Shown: positions 54,234 through 64,000 of the stretch, piece by piece
Position numbering within the stretch: the first letter of the stretch is position 1
Layout: every line of letters begins with the position of its first letter
NCBI GenBank assembly: GCA_039602395.1
Contig: JBCNJP010000017.1
Coordinates: 15,092,315 to 15,156,314, forward strand
DNA length: 64,000 bases
From: Deinandra increscens subsp. villosa
Lineage: Eukaryota; Streptophyta; Magnoliopsida; Asterales; Asteraceae
Reading direction: 5' to 3'
Program-made: the position numbers and the translations under genes
The notes under the pieces: model-generated
The model's database searches: none
Seen by the model: only the letters and a program-made list of their open reading frames with translations
Told to the model about the DNA's origin: nothing

Positions 54234-55304
54234 ATGTCAAACATTGCTAAACTTGAATTTCCCGCTCTTGAATGTACTGGGGAAAACTACATGTCATGGA
54301 CGGCAAATGCAAAAAGACACCTCAAATCCAAAGGTGTCTTAGAAACCATAAATGAAGGCAACACATGCGAGGAAAAAGACAAAGCATCTGCTGATGTCTT
54401 CCTCCATAAGCATATCGATAATATGTTGCAAATTGAATACTCAAATTGTGATGATCCACATACCTTATGGAATGATTTAAAAAATAGGTTTGATCATCAA
54501 AAGGAAGTCTTACTTCCTGCTGCTAGAAATGAATGGAACAATCCAGGCTTCATGATTTCAAAAGGGTAAATGAGTATACCTCTGCTTTACTCAGGATAAC
54601 TTCCACACTTCAATTTTGTGGACATCCTGTTACAGAGGATGATATGTTGGAAAAAAACTTTCTCCACATTTCACGCATCAAACATAGTTCTGCAACAACA
54701 TTATCGGTTGCAAAAAATTTAAAAAGTACTCTGAGCTAAATGTAAGCCTCATTGTAACAGAAAAAAATAACGAGCTACTACTGAAAAATCATCAAGCTCG
54801 TCCCACAGGTTCACTAACTATACCAGAAGTCCATGTTGTTAATAAAAATGATATCAAACCTTCTGAGCGAAGATGGGAACGAAGTCATGGACAAGGTCGT
54901 GGACGTGGGCGTGGTCGTGGCCATTTTAATTAGAAAACCATTCCCACAATCACAACCACTCCTTCAAAGGAAACAACAATTATCGTGGTCGTGGTCGTGG
55001 TCGTGGTCATGGTCATGGTCACAACCAAAGAAACAACACCTATCATGCTCCACAAAAGGGTAACTTCAATGAGCAGAATAAGCTTAAGAATGAAGCTAGC
55101 ACTTCTCAAAATCGTGGTGATTCTTGCCATAGATGTGGAATGATGAATCATTGGTCAAAAGCTTCTCGTACACCTGAACTTCTATGCAGGTTGTACCAAA
55201 CATCCCTTAAAGGAAAAGAGAAAGAAGTGAATCATGTGGGTACTTTTGAAAATCTCGATATTGAACTAAATAACTCGGATTTTCTCAATGACTATGAAGC
55301 CTGA
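54234..55304 (+). pseudogene. Copia gag, frameshifted
   Basis: Start chosen at MSNIAKLEFPALECTG (54234), the usual copia gag opening; an upstream in-frame ATG at 54219 is also possible. Capsid-type residues continue (GENYMSWTANAKRHLKSKG, DDPHTLWNDLKNRFDHQK). A frameshift near 54565 moves to VNEYTSALLRITSTLQFCG, and others follow. Downstream are an Arg/Gly-rich tract (about 54885-55020) and a zinc knuckle reading CHRCGMMNHWSKAS, whose last Cys has become Ser. The C-terminus ends NDYEA and a stop. Confidence 0.88.
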
Positions 55305-55494
55305 AAAATGTTGTTGGAACTTGACACTCTTATGTGTTATTCATGTATTTCACTTTCTTAATTTATGTTTAACTAGTGTTTCCCTCTCGTTGATGTAATA
55401 TGTTTTTCTGAAATAAATGTTCTTATTATATTTTCTAAAATAAATTTTCTTGTTATAATATCTCATAATGTCTTACTAGTTTTTGTTTTCTTCG
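55305..55494 (+). other. Gag-pol gap in copia
   Basis: About 190 bp of T-rich noncoding sequence separates the gag stop from pol, instead of one gag-pol frame. Confidence 0.65.
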
Positions 55495-58400
55495 TATGTG
55501 AAGTTTAAAATGAATTTCATTGGAGCAAAAGACCAAACAAATGATGGTGATATGTGTATAGCAGATAGTGGTGCCACACACACTATTCTTAAATCGAAGA
55601 AATATTTTTATGAACTGAAGCCAACAAATGGTACTATCAATACAATATCAGGCCCTACTGACTTGATAGAAGGAGTCGGAAAGGCTAATTTGATTTACCA
55701 AATGGAACAAAGCTTTTCATAGAAAATGCATTATTCTCCCCGAAATCGATAAGAAACTTATTATGTTTCAAAAACATATACCATAACGGATATGATACTC
55801 AATCAAAAACTGTCGATAGTGAAAAATATTTGTATATCATGAACAAAGGTCATGTAATGGAAAAACTGCCAATGCTTAACTCAGGTTTGCATTATACACA
55901 TATTGGTGTGCCTCAAGCACACATGGCAGTCAAAGGAAAATATTATGATCATGACTCATTCAGTTTATGGCATGACAGATTAGGTCATCCAGGATCCACC
56001 ATGATGAAAAGGATAATTAAAAATACATATGGTCATCCACTGAAATACCAAAAGATTCCCCAAAATGATAAAACACACCTATGTACATCTTGCTCTCTTG
56101 GGAAATTAATTACTAGGGCTTCACTACTCAAAGTTGAAAATGAATCACCCATGTTTCTTGAAAGAATTCAAGGTGATATATGTGGGCCAATTCATCCACC
56201 ATGTGGACCATTTATATATTTCATGGTCCTGATAGACGCATCTAGCAGATGGTCTCATGTATCTTTGTTATCAACTCGTAATGTGGCTTTTGCCAAATTG
56301 CTCGCTCAAATTATTAAATTACGAGCACATTTTCCCGACTATACGGTTAAAAGAGTAAGACTTGATAACGCAGTAGAGTTTACATTGCATGCTTTTAATG
56401 ATTATTGCATGTCTGTTGGAATTGTTGTTGAACACCCAATTGCTCATGTACACACGCAAAATGGTTTAGCCGAATCATTGATCAAACGCCTTCAACTGAT
56501 TGCTAGACCATTAATAATGAGAACAAAGCTCCCTGTGTCTATTTGGGGCCATGCAATTTTACATGTTGGATCATTAATTCGTTTAAGACCCAGTGCAAAT
56601 CACAAGTACTCTCCCATACAACTTGCTTCTGGCCATGAGCCAAATATATCTCACCTTAGAATTTTTGGTTGTGCAGTATATGTCCCTATTGCCCCACCAC
56701 AACGCACAAAAATGGGTCCTCAAAGGAGGTTGGGGATATATGTTGGATATGAAACAACTTCCATCATAAGGTATCTTGAACCTTTAACTGGTGATGTATT
56801 TACAACACGTTTTGTTGATTGCCACTTCAATGAGGCAATCTTCCCAGCACTTGGGGGAGAGAAGAAAAACCAAGATAAGGATATCTCATGGTGTGAGCCT
56901 TCGTTGTTGCATCTTGATTCAAGGACAAAGCAAAGTGAATCAGAGGTTCAAAAGATTATACATCTACAAGAAATTGCAAATCAACTACCGGATGCATTTA
57001 CTGATACAAAAGGAGTAACTAAATCACACATACCTGCTGTAAATGCTCCAGCTCGAGTTGATATTCCGAGTAAACAAGTAGATAATAACATTGCTCATGA
57101 ATCCCAGAAACGTTTAAAACGTGGGAGACCAATTGGTTCAAAGGATAAAATTCCCCGGAAAAGAAAAGGACCCGAAAAGGAAATTGACCATAAAGAAAAT
57201 GATTCTAACGAAACATTGAAGGTGTTTCATGAGGAGGAAGTAAATTACGACAACAACGAGTTGTCAATTAACTATGGTCATACACAAACATTATGGAACC
57301 GGTCAGAAATGAAAAATATTGATGAAGTATTTTCTTATTCTATAGCAAGTGATATCATGGAGGGAGATGATATTTCTGAACCAAAATCTGTCAATGATTG
57401 TCAAAAACGACACGACTGGGATAAATGGAAAGATGCTATGCAAGCTGAGTTGGATTCGCTTAACAAAAGAAAGGTTTTTGGATCCATTATCCTTACACCA
57501 AAGGCTGTAAAACCTGTAGGGTATAAATGGGTTTTCGTGCGAAAACGAAATGAGAAAAATGAAGTTACTAGATACAAAGCCAGACTGGTGGCACAAGGTT
57601 TTTCTCAAAGACCAGGAATTGGTTATGAAGAAACATATTTCCCTGTTATGGATGCAATTACCTTTAGATATCTAATCAGCTTAGCAGTTTGGATGTCGTT
57701 ACTGCTTACTTATATGGATCACTTGATAGTGATATATATATATGAAAATCCCAAAAGGATTTGAAATGCCTGAAGCTTTAGGTTCAAAACCCAAAGAAAT
57801 ATATTCAATCAAATTACAAAGATCTTTATATGGGTTGAAGCAATCTGGAAGGATGTGGTACAATCGTTTGAGTGATTATTTGATAAGCAAAGGATATATA
57901 AATAATCATATGTGTCCATGTGTTTTTATTAAGAAAACAACATCAGGATATGTCATCATAGCTGTATATGTTGATGATCTAAATATAATTGGGACACATA
58001 AAGAAGTTCATGAAACAATTATTCTTTTAAAGAAAGAATTTGAAATGAAAGACCTTGGTAAAACCAAATATTGCCTTGGTTTAGAAATTGAGCATGCGAA
58101 AAATGGAATACTTGTTCATCAATCAAATTATACTGAAAAACTCTTGAAACGTTTCAACATGGATAAAGCAAATCCTTTAAGCACCCCAATGGTTGTGAGA
58201 TCACTAAATGTCGACAAAGATCCATTTCGCCCTCGCAAAGATAGTGAAGAGGTTCTTGGTCCAGAAATACCATACCTCAGTGCAATTGGGGCTCTCATGT
58301 ATCTTACTAACTGTACTAGACCTGATATTTCTTTTGCAGTTAATTTACTAGCAAGATTTAGTTCAGCCCCTACGAAAAGACACTGGAATGGGATTAAACA

Positions 58401-58965
58401 TGTTCTTCGATATCTCCGAGGAACTGTTGATTTAGGTTTGTTTTATCCTAACGATTCAAAAGAAGGTTTGGTTGGTTATGCAGATGCAGGTTATTTGTCT
58501 GACCCTCATAAGGCAAGATCTCAAACTGGGTATGTATTCATGAATGGAGTAACTGCAATTTCATGGCGTTCTAAAAAACAAACACTTGTTGCAACATCAT
58601 CAAATCATGCTGAAGTCATTGCACTACATGAAGCTTCTAGGGAATGTATATGGCTAAGATCTATGACTCAACTCATATTAACTTCTTGTGGGCTAGAGAA
58701 AGAAGGACGTCCAACTCCGATCTATGAAGACAATGCAGTATGTGTATCGCAAATAAAAGAAGGTTACATCAAAAGTGATAGGACAAAACATATACCGCCA
58801 AGATTCTTTTCATACACTCAAGAGCTTATCAAAGACAACCATGTCGAAATGAGATATGTCCAATCTAGCAACAACTCAGCAGATATTTTCACTAAAGCAC
58901 TCCCTACATCGATTTTTAGGAAACACGTTCATAATATTGGAATGAGACGTGTACAAACAATATGA
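55495..58965 (+). pseudogene. Copia pol (PR-INT-RT-RH), two frameshifts
   Basis: Three frames together carry the full copia order. Protease: CIADSGATHTIL. Integrase zinc-binding: LWHDRLGHPG...CTSCSLGK. Integrase core: GDICGPIHPP, LIDASSRWSHV, VRLDNAVEFT, HTQNGLAESLIKRLQ, with the three acidic residues kept but Gly replaced by Val in LDNAVEF. Reverse transcriptase: YKWVFVRKRNEKNEVTRYKAR, LYGLKQSGRMWYNRL, VYVDDLNIIG. RNase H: GYADAGYLSD, SWRSKKQTLVATSS, AEVIALHEASRE, DRTKHI. Frame changes near 55698 and near 57690-57740 interrupt it. Otherwise it is nearly intact, consistent with the low LTR divergence. Confidence 0.93.
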
Positions 58966-59106
58966 TAATATACAAATGCCAACTTGAGGGGGAGCACTGC
59001 ACTCTTTTTCCCTTAGCTAAAGTTTTTTTCCCACTGGGTTTTCTTTAGCAAGGTTTTTAATGAGGCAGTTTTTCAAAGTCGAACCCTAAGTTGAAAGGTG
59101 TCATCC

Positions 59107-59115
59107 AAGGGGGAG
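59107..59115 (+). promoter_or_regulatory. Polypurine tract of copia
   Basis: AAGGGGGAG directly before the 3' LTR, the primer site for plus-strand DNA synthesis. A similar TTGAGGGGGAGCAC lies at about 58984. Confidence 0.85.
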
Positions 59116-59453
59116 TGTTATGAATATCCAAGTGATGATATGGATGCCCACCACCTTTCACCTCAACAATAATGAAAGCTTCTCTTGCACACAAGACCTC
59201 ATATGAATACACTCAACATTAAATGCCTATGTCTTCTTGTCCCTTATTTTGTAGTATAAATACCACATGAATGTAAAGGGAAAATTGCACCTCCTTGTAT
59301 GCATTTTATATGTTATACAATCTTCTTCTCATTCTCTCTAATATCTCAAACTTCTCTTTACTTCTCTTATATATATTTCTCTAAAGAGGAAAGGATAACA
59401 AGTAATGACAATTAATGTTTTCAAGTGGTGGTAATCTTCATTAAATTATCACA
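59116..59453 (+). repeat. 3' LTR of copia element
   Basis: 338 bp matching the 5' LTR, with TATAAATA at 59255-59262, ending TTATCACA followed by the GTTAT target duplication. Confidence 0.97.
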
Positions 59454-59458
59454 GTTAT

Positions 59459-60005
59459 TTATTATTTTTCATTTATTTATGTTTTGGTATTAACTTTACT
59501 CAAAACCAAGTGGGGTCAAATGTGGTATTTTTATTTCTTTTTTTAATTCGCTTTTTAAGTTCTTAACAATACTAATTTTTAAAATAAAATATTTTATAAA
59601 ATTAGACGTTTTATGTAAGAAATGTTAAAACATATGGTTTTAAAGAATTAATATCTAAAAAAAAAAAATGTTTACACAAAACGTTTCGACGTAACTTGTA
59701 ATACGGTATTCAAATTTAGGTTTGTATTTCGATCATATAAAAAAATTGAATTATATGTTTGTGGTGCTATTCACGATTACACGTTATTTTTGAAGTATTA
59801 TTAATAGGATTGTCACAACAATAATCTCAAATACTATTTAGTTTGAAATAAAAATCGGTAATCTATATTAAATTAATACATATCAGATGGATAAAAGTGT
59901 CTTTTACTTAAATTTTAAGTGTTTTTTACGATGAATATGTAAATTACCATCATCACATTAATTACTTATAAATAGAAGTAGTAGATCTATAGAGTGGGGT
60001 TATAC
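59459..60005. other. AT-rich spacer
   Basis: No gene or recognised repeat. Confidence 0.35.
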
Positions 60006-60008
60006 TAA

Positions 60009-61067
60009 GAGCATGAGGTATACTCTATGTGATGTGATGTGTTGTCACTACCATGTAGGCGATGACTACACCAGAAATGATTACCACATATAAGGGGTAT
60101 ACCATGTGTGGGTTCATTATTTAATTATTTTTTTTTTAAAGTTAAAATTCAAATACTATTTCTTTATTTAACATAAATAGAACATTACAATACTAAAAAC
60201 AGTAAATTAAGAAAATAAATATATTACATCACACATAAATAAACTAAAAAGAACGCTCATAGATATCCTCAATCAAATCAGTCTTTAGTTGGTTATAGAT
60301 ATTTTGATCTCGTATTTCCCTATGATTAGCCCGCTTTTGCTCCTCATCAATTGGCTCATAAATCGTATCCAACTCCGCCTCCTTAAATTGACAAATCATA
60401 AACTCCTCATCCTCGAGAACCATATTATGTAAAATTATACAACCACGCATGATGTTCCGTATTTTGTTTTGGTGCCAACTTTGAAAGGGCTCAGCAAGAT
60501 ATGCCACTTACTTTTCAAAAGAGCAAAAGTGCGTTCAATGTCTTTCTAAGCGACACTGTGAGCTTTTGTGTATGTTTTACGTCTCTCACCTACGAAAGTT
60601 GTAAATCCTTTCATAGTTGTATAATATTCATGATAAATCTCATCCCCCAAATAACATTCACGCTTGTATGTGACACCTTGTAGTTCAAATGAGGAGTCAG
60701 GCTCATGGCCTTCAATGATATCATCCCAAATGGATGATTGATCCAAAATATCAATATCGTTGTTTGACCCCGCAACACCAAAAGTTTATGCCAAATTCAC
60801 ATATCATATGAAGCAACGCCTTCGATCATTGAAGGATGTTTGTGATCGCCACTCACAAATTGGCATCACCATGCATTAGGACACTTCTTAAACTCCCGAT
60901 ATGTGTGATCAATGTTACCAAGCATTCCACGAAAATCCCATTTGTTTTCATGGGACTCATAAAGCTGTTTAATGTCGCCTGGGTAGGTCTACGTAAATAT
61001 TTTCTCTTATACAACTTGTACACACCTAATATTACAGACATTCTGACGAAGGGTCAGGCATTCTGAC
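60009..61067 (-). mobile_element. Broken PIF/Harbinger element
   Basis: The left end is probably at TAA|GAGCATGAGGTATACTC (60006-60025). The right end is missing, because the copia LTR at 61068 starts inside the transposase reading frame. The content is a degraded DDE transposase on the minus strand. Confidence 0.6.
60244..61066 (-). pseudogene. HARBI1-like DDE transposase remnant
   Basis: Reading minus strand from 61066: KYLRRPTQ, fragments of a HENKWDFRGM-type region in shifted frames, then LDQSSIWDDIIEGHEPDSSFELQGVTYKRECYLGD.IY (60746-60546). After a stop and frame change come FQSWHQNKIRNIMRGCIILHNMVLEDE and a charged tail ending YERSF (60507-60244). These blocks (YYLGD.IYP, I.RTFG.LK, W....I...M.ACIILHNMI.EDE) are the C-terminal half of PIF/Harbinger DDE_Tnp_4 transposases. 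The N-terminus is absent and there are at least three frame changes. Confidence 0.85.
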
Positions 61068-61417
61068 TGTTGATACCTGATATGTGCGTCGTGTGAAGTA
61101 TCAAACAATGTTCAAGATCAAGTCAAATGTCTCCTTGCCGAACATGGTCTGAACTAGGAGTTCAGACTAGCCAAACTTGAGGTTCGGACAGGGATCGGCC
61201 AGCTGGGTATAAAAAGTTGTTCGGTCTTGTAATTGAGTATTTCTGAGCGTGTGAGATTTCTGTTAAGTGTGTGTTTCTGAGTGTGTTTCTCTGAGTCTGT
61301 TTCTAAGTGTTTACTGATTGTAATTGTTCTTTGTTGATTAATAAAACAATCGGTTAATTACGTTTCGATGTCCGAATAGCTAGATCAAGTAGACGATCCG
61401 ATGCTCACGCATTTTCA
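61068..61417 (+). repeat. 5' LTR of second copia element
   Basis: 350 bp, starts TGTTGATACC and ends ATTTTCA, with TATAAAAA at about 61207. The second LTR is beyond the window, so the limits rest on TG..CA ends and on the primer site that follows. Confidence 0.75.
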
Positions 61418-61419
61418 AG

Positions 61420-61431
61420 TGGTATCAGAGC
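61420..61431 (+). promoter_or_regulatory. Primer-binding site, initiator Met tRNA
   Basis: TGGTATCAGAGC, the standard copia primer site complementary to the 3' end of tRNA-iMet, two bases after the LTR. Confidence 0.93.
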
Positions 61432-61617
61432 TTTCTGGTTCACTCTACTGATCTGTGGTTGCTATTTTCGGATGTTTGAAGCGTTTTTGGAGTTTCTCGA
61501 GTTTGTTTTCGTGTTTTTCATCAATTGAGTTTTTGGTGTCAAATCTGCTCCTAAATCACTTCTTATCAGTTTTTCTGATCTTCAGTTGCAAGTTTCGTCA
61601 AAATCAATCATTTTTCG

Positions 61618-61885
61618 CGCATTTTTGAAAAATTATGTCGAAGTTCGGAGAGTTCTGGTAGAGTTCGGTGTAACCGCTCCGAAGCTCAGGTTCGGAGCTC
61701 CGAAGTTCAAGTTTGGTGAGAGTTCGGTCAGTGTTCGGCGAAAATTCGGTGTTTAGCAAGTTCGGTTGAGTTTCGGAGGTGTTCTGAAGTTCGGACAGAG
61801 TTCGGCCTGTTGATTCAGGTTCGGTGCGAGTTCGGTGGAGGTTCGGAGCACTGTGATAGGTTCGGAGCAAGTTCGGCCGAAAAAA
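61618..61885 (+). repeat. GTTCGG repeat array in copia leader
   Basis: Thirteen exact GTTCGG hexamers in about 270 bp, many as GAGTTCGGT, AGGTTCGGAG or AAGTTCGGA, with CTCCGAAG complements interspersed near 61675. Two more lie in the LTR (61180, 61217). No ORF. Confidence 0.85.
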
Positions 61886-61902
61886 TTTAAAATTTTTCAA
61901 CG

Positions 61903-63150
61903 ATGTCGGAATTTCAAGCTTTTGCTGCTATGCAAAACGTGATGCAAACCATGTTGAATTTTGATTATGAAATCAGAACAAGTCAGAAAGTTCCTAAATT
62001 GTTGAAGCTTGAAGATTATCAGAATTGGAAACAACGATTTTCGGCTTATATAAGTACGAATGATATCGATTTGTGGATTCCAATCAAGAAACTTTATCAA
62101 CATCCAACTGATGCGGGAGATTTCAAGGAAGTTCATACCTTTGACATTGCTGAAAGGAAAGCCTATGAGCTTGAACAAAAAGCTTTCGGTTATCTTACAA
62201 TGGCATTACCCACTGAGTTGTTACATCAATTCAACACATGCAAGAAATCAAAACAATTGTGGGATACCTTATCAGCAAGATGTGAAGGAAATGATGACTA
62301 CAAAAAGAGTCGGAAGAAAGTGTTGAATAAAGAATTCGATAATTTTCAACATTATGACAATGAGAACATTACTGCTTTGGTTTCACGGTTTTCACATCTA
62401 ATCAGTGAGTTAAAAGTTGTTGGTATTGAGAAAACTGATGCTGACTTGAAAGAAAAGATTATGGAATCTTTGCCTGAAAAATGGGAAAATTATGTTTTGC
62501 TTCTTACTCATGATAAGGATTATGCTGCTTTAACATTTCACGAGCTTACTGGAAAACTTCATGCTCGGGAAATGGAAATGTTAAATTCTAAGAAGTCGAC
62601 TGCTACTTTGCAGAATCCAGAATTGTATCATGGTGAGAATATTGCAAGCATAAATGCTAAATCTACACCAAATCTGAGTTCTGCACCAAGTGTTGCTTTC
62701 ATGGCTGGAAATTCAGATAACAATTCATCATGGGGTTGTAATTTCACAATTCCAAATTCTTCAAATCAAAATGCTTTTTCTGCTGAATCAACAGATGATC
62801 ATGTCAAAATGATTTCTACTTTAATATCATCATCATTTGGTTTGATGATTAAAAATGTTGGTGATGCAAAACTAACAAGGGATGATCTTGATGCACTTGA
62901 TGACGATCAGTTGGATGAAATAGATCTGTCTTGGCAATTTGCTATGCTAAGTCAAAGATCGAAAAGATTTTTCAAGAAACATGGAAGAAATATTTCTGAT
63001 TTTAATGAGAAATTGGGTTTCGATATTAAGATTAAAGTGTTACAAGTGTTCCAAGCTTGGACATTTTGCCAAAGAATGTCAATAGAAGTCTGGTTTTCCT
63101 TTATCAAGCAAGCCTGGAATTACTCAATCATCGTCTAGCAACACAAGCAA
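61903..63150 (+). pseudogene. Copia gag, frameshifted at zinc knuckle
   Basis: Starts MSEFQAFAAMQNVMQTML. UBN2-type gag features follow: LKLEDYQNWKQRFSAYI, ELEQKAFGYLTMALP, CKKSKQLWDTLSARCEG, RFSHLISELKVVGIEKTD, KIMESLPEKWENYVLLL. A spacer follows with DLDALDDDQLDEIDLSWQFAMLSQRSKRFFKKHGR. Near 63025-63045 the frame shifts: the zinc knuckle CYKCSKLGHFAKEC (C-X2-C-X4-H-X4-C) is perfectly readable only in another frame, ending at a TAG near 63086. Gag binds and packages the element RNA. Confidence 0.9.
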
Positions 63151-63171
63151 AACCACTGCTTTAACAGTTTA

Positions 63172-64000
63172 ACATGATGGTGTGTATGATTGGGGTCAAC
63201 AATTTGGATATGATTCATCAACTTTGATTGTTACTCATGTTCAGTCAGATGATTCTTGTTCTGATACTAGTTCCGATACTAGTTCAACACCAAGTTCTTA
63301 TGAATCTGCTGAAAATTTGGAAAGTTTGTTGAAAGAAAATGCTTCTTTGTTGCATAAAATTCCAAAGTTTTCTGAGGAATTCACTTTGGTCAATTCAGAG
63401 TTGCAGATTTCTAAAGCACATGAAAAGGAGTTGGTTTTAAAGAATGAGTGTTTGATTACTGATATCAAAATGTTGAATGAAGTTTTAGAGATTTCTAAAC
63501 AAGACAAAAGAGATGTTGAATCTGCAACAGCTAAGATTTTTAAAGAAAGAGATGAGTTGGTGTTTGAAGTCAAGAAATGGAAGGATGAAGCAGAAGATAC
63601 GGCTAATGATTTTCATAATTTGTTTGATAAATCCAAGATTAAGCTTGATCTGCTTACAAAGAATGCTGAAGAAGCTGCTGCTAAGATTGAAGTCTATCAA
63701 GTTGACATGGAAAAGTTGTTAGATGAAAAGCGGGAATTGGTGAGTGTAAATAAAGTTCAGAAAGCAAATTTGGAAATTCAGAAGCGGAATGAGGATAAAT
63801 TGAAGAAAGAATATTTTGAGGGTATGGAAAATCTTCGCATGCAAAAGTTTGAAACACACAAAGTTGCCAAAAGATTGATTGCTACTGAGAAGGAGTTAGT
63901 TGAAGCTCAAAAGCAGATATCTGATCTCAAGATTCAAGTCATTGATGCTAATAGATTGCTCAACAATGTTTCAAATTCTCAAGTGTTCACAAGCTTCTTG
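63172..64000 (+). pseudogene. Coiled-coil region of copia polyprotein, partial
   Basis: After the knuckle one frame reads DGVYDWGQQFGYDSST, an acidic Ser-rich stretch, then more than 200 residues of heptad-like sequence (ENLESLLKENASLLHKI, ELVLKNECLITDIKMLNEVLEI, DKSKIKLDLLTKNAEEAAAKIE, KRLIATEKELVEAQKQISDLK). The frame is open to the window edge. A long coiled coil between gag and protease is a known feature of some plant copia lineages. The protease should follow outside the window. Confidence 0.75.

Larger units (their letters stand above)
51041..59453 (+). mobile_element. Young copia LTR retrotransposon with nested DNA transposon
   Basis: LTRs of 348 bp (51041-51388) and 338 bp (59116-59453) start TGTTATGAAT and end TTATCACA. 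The 5-bp duplication GTTAT is exact on both sides (51036-51040, 59454-59458). The LTRs differ by about eight substitutions and one 10-bp repeat-slippage indel, about 2.4%. Internally in order: leader with a nested 2-kb PIF/Harbinger element, gag, a noncoding gap, protease, integrase, reverse transcriptase and RNase H, then the polypurine tract. The order INT before RT defines copia. Several frameshifts inactivate gag and pol. Confidence 0.97.
61068..64000 (+). mobile_element. Second copia-type element, 5' part
   Basis: LTR at 61068-61417, Met-initiator primer site, a GTTCGG-rich leader, and a gag followed by a coiled-coil region that runs off the right edge. No integrase or RT is in the window, so completeness cannot be judged. 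Confidence 0.85.

Overview
The window is nuclear DNA of a flowering plant. The evidence is intron-containing plant genes (R2R3-MYB, thaumatin-like, family 14 glycosyltransferase, DUF1336) in an AT-rich background filled with plant-type LTR retrotransposons, L1-type LINEs and MULE, hAT and PIF/Harbinger elements. Several repeat families look like ones I associate with Asteraceae, but that placement is inference. Four host genes are readable from start to stop: a Golgi-type GT14 glycosyltransferase (minus, 24604-21598, 4 exons, 426 aa), a thaumatin-like protein (minus, 37977-37037, 2 exons, 256 aa), a TDF1/MYB35-type tapetum regulator (plus, 43590-44670, 3 exons, 293 aa) and an EDR2-like DUF1336 protein with a myristoylation-type N-terminus (minus, 50415-45284, 9 exons, 484 aa).

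Layout. 1-8.4 kb: a foldback element, a MULE-like element with repeated ATGCCGC motifs, and two LINE copies. One LINE is plus strand and interrupted by a retrotransposon ORF fragment; the other is minus strand, 5'-truncated, with a perfect 14-bp target duplication. 8.4-12 kb: possible LTR debris carrying a remarkable TTTTCGATCGAAAA minisatellite and an AAAGCTGAT repeat array. 12-18.3 kb: an Athila-like gag-protease element with a tRNA-Asp-type primer site and no reverse transcriptase. 18.3-20.9 kb: a G-rich tract (minus strand), a 0.5-kb MULE MITE and a nonautonomous hAT with a perfect 8-bp target duplication.

21.6-24.6 kb: the GT14 gene. About 170 bp upstream of its ATG sits a 4.7-kb MULE-like element (24783-29509). 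It carries a Ulp1-like remnant, an Athila-ORF1-like gene, a PB1-like gene, an 870-bp TTATT microsatellite and five palindromic subterminal hairpins, but no transposase core. 29.7-36.8 kb: MITEs and MULE derivatives, including a Harbinger-like MITE that contains both a Tourist MITE and a 1.1-kb MULE. 37-50.4 kb: thaumatin, hAT debris, MYB and DUF1336 genes. 51.0-59.5 kb: a young copia element (LTRs about 2.4% different, TSD GTTAT) carrying a nested 2-kb PIF/Harbinger element that encodes only the Myb-like ORF1. 60-64 kb: a broken Harbinger transposase, then the 5' part of a second copia element with a gag and coiled-coil region that runs off the window.

The host genes show no functional cluster. 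The main story is nested transposition, with element after element carrying its own self-complementary repeat motif, and a gene-bearing MULE placed at the promoter of the GT14 gene.
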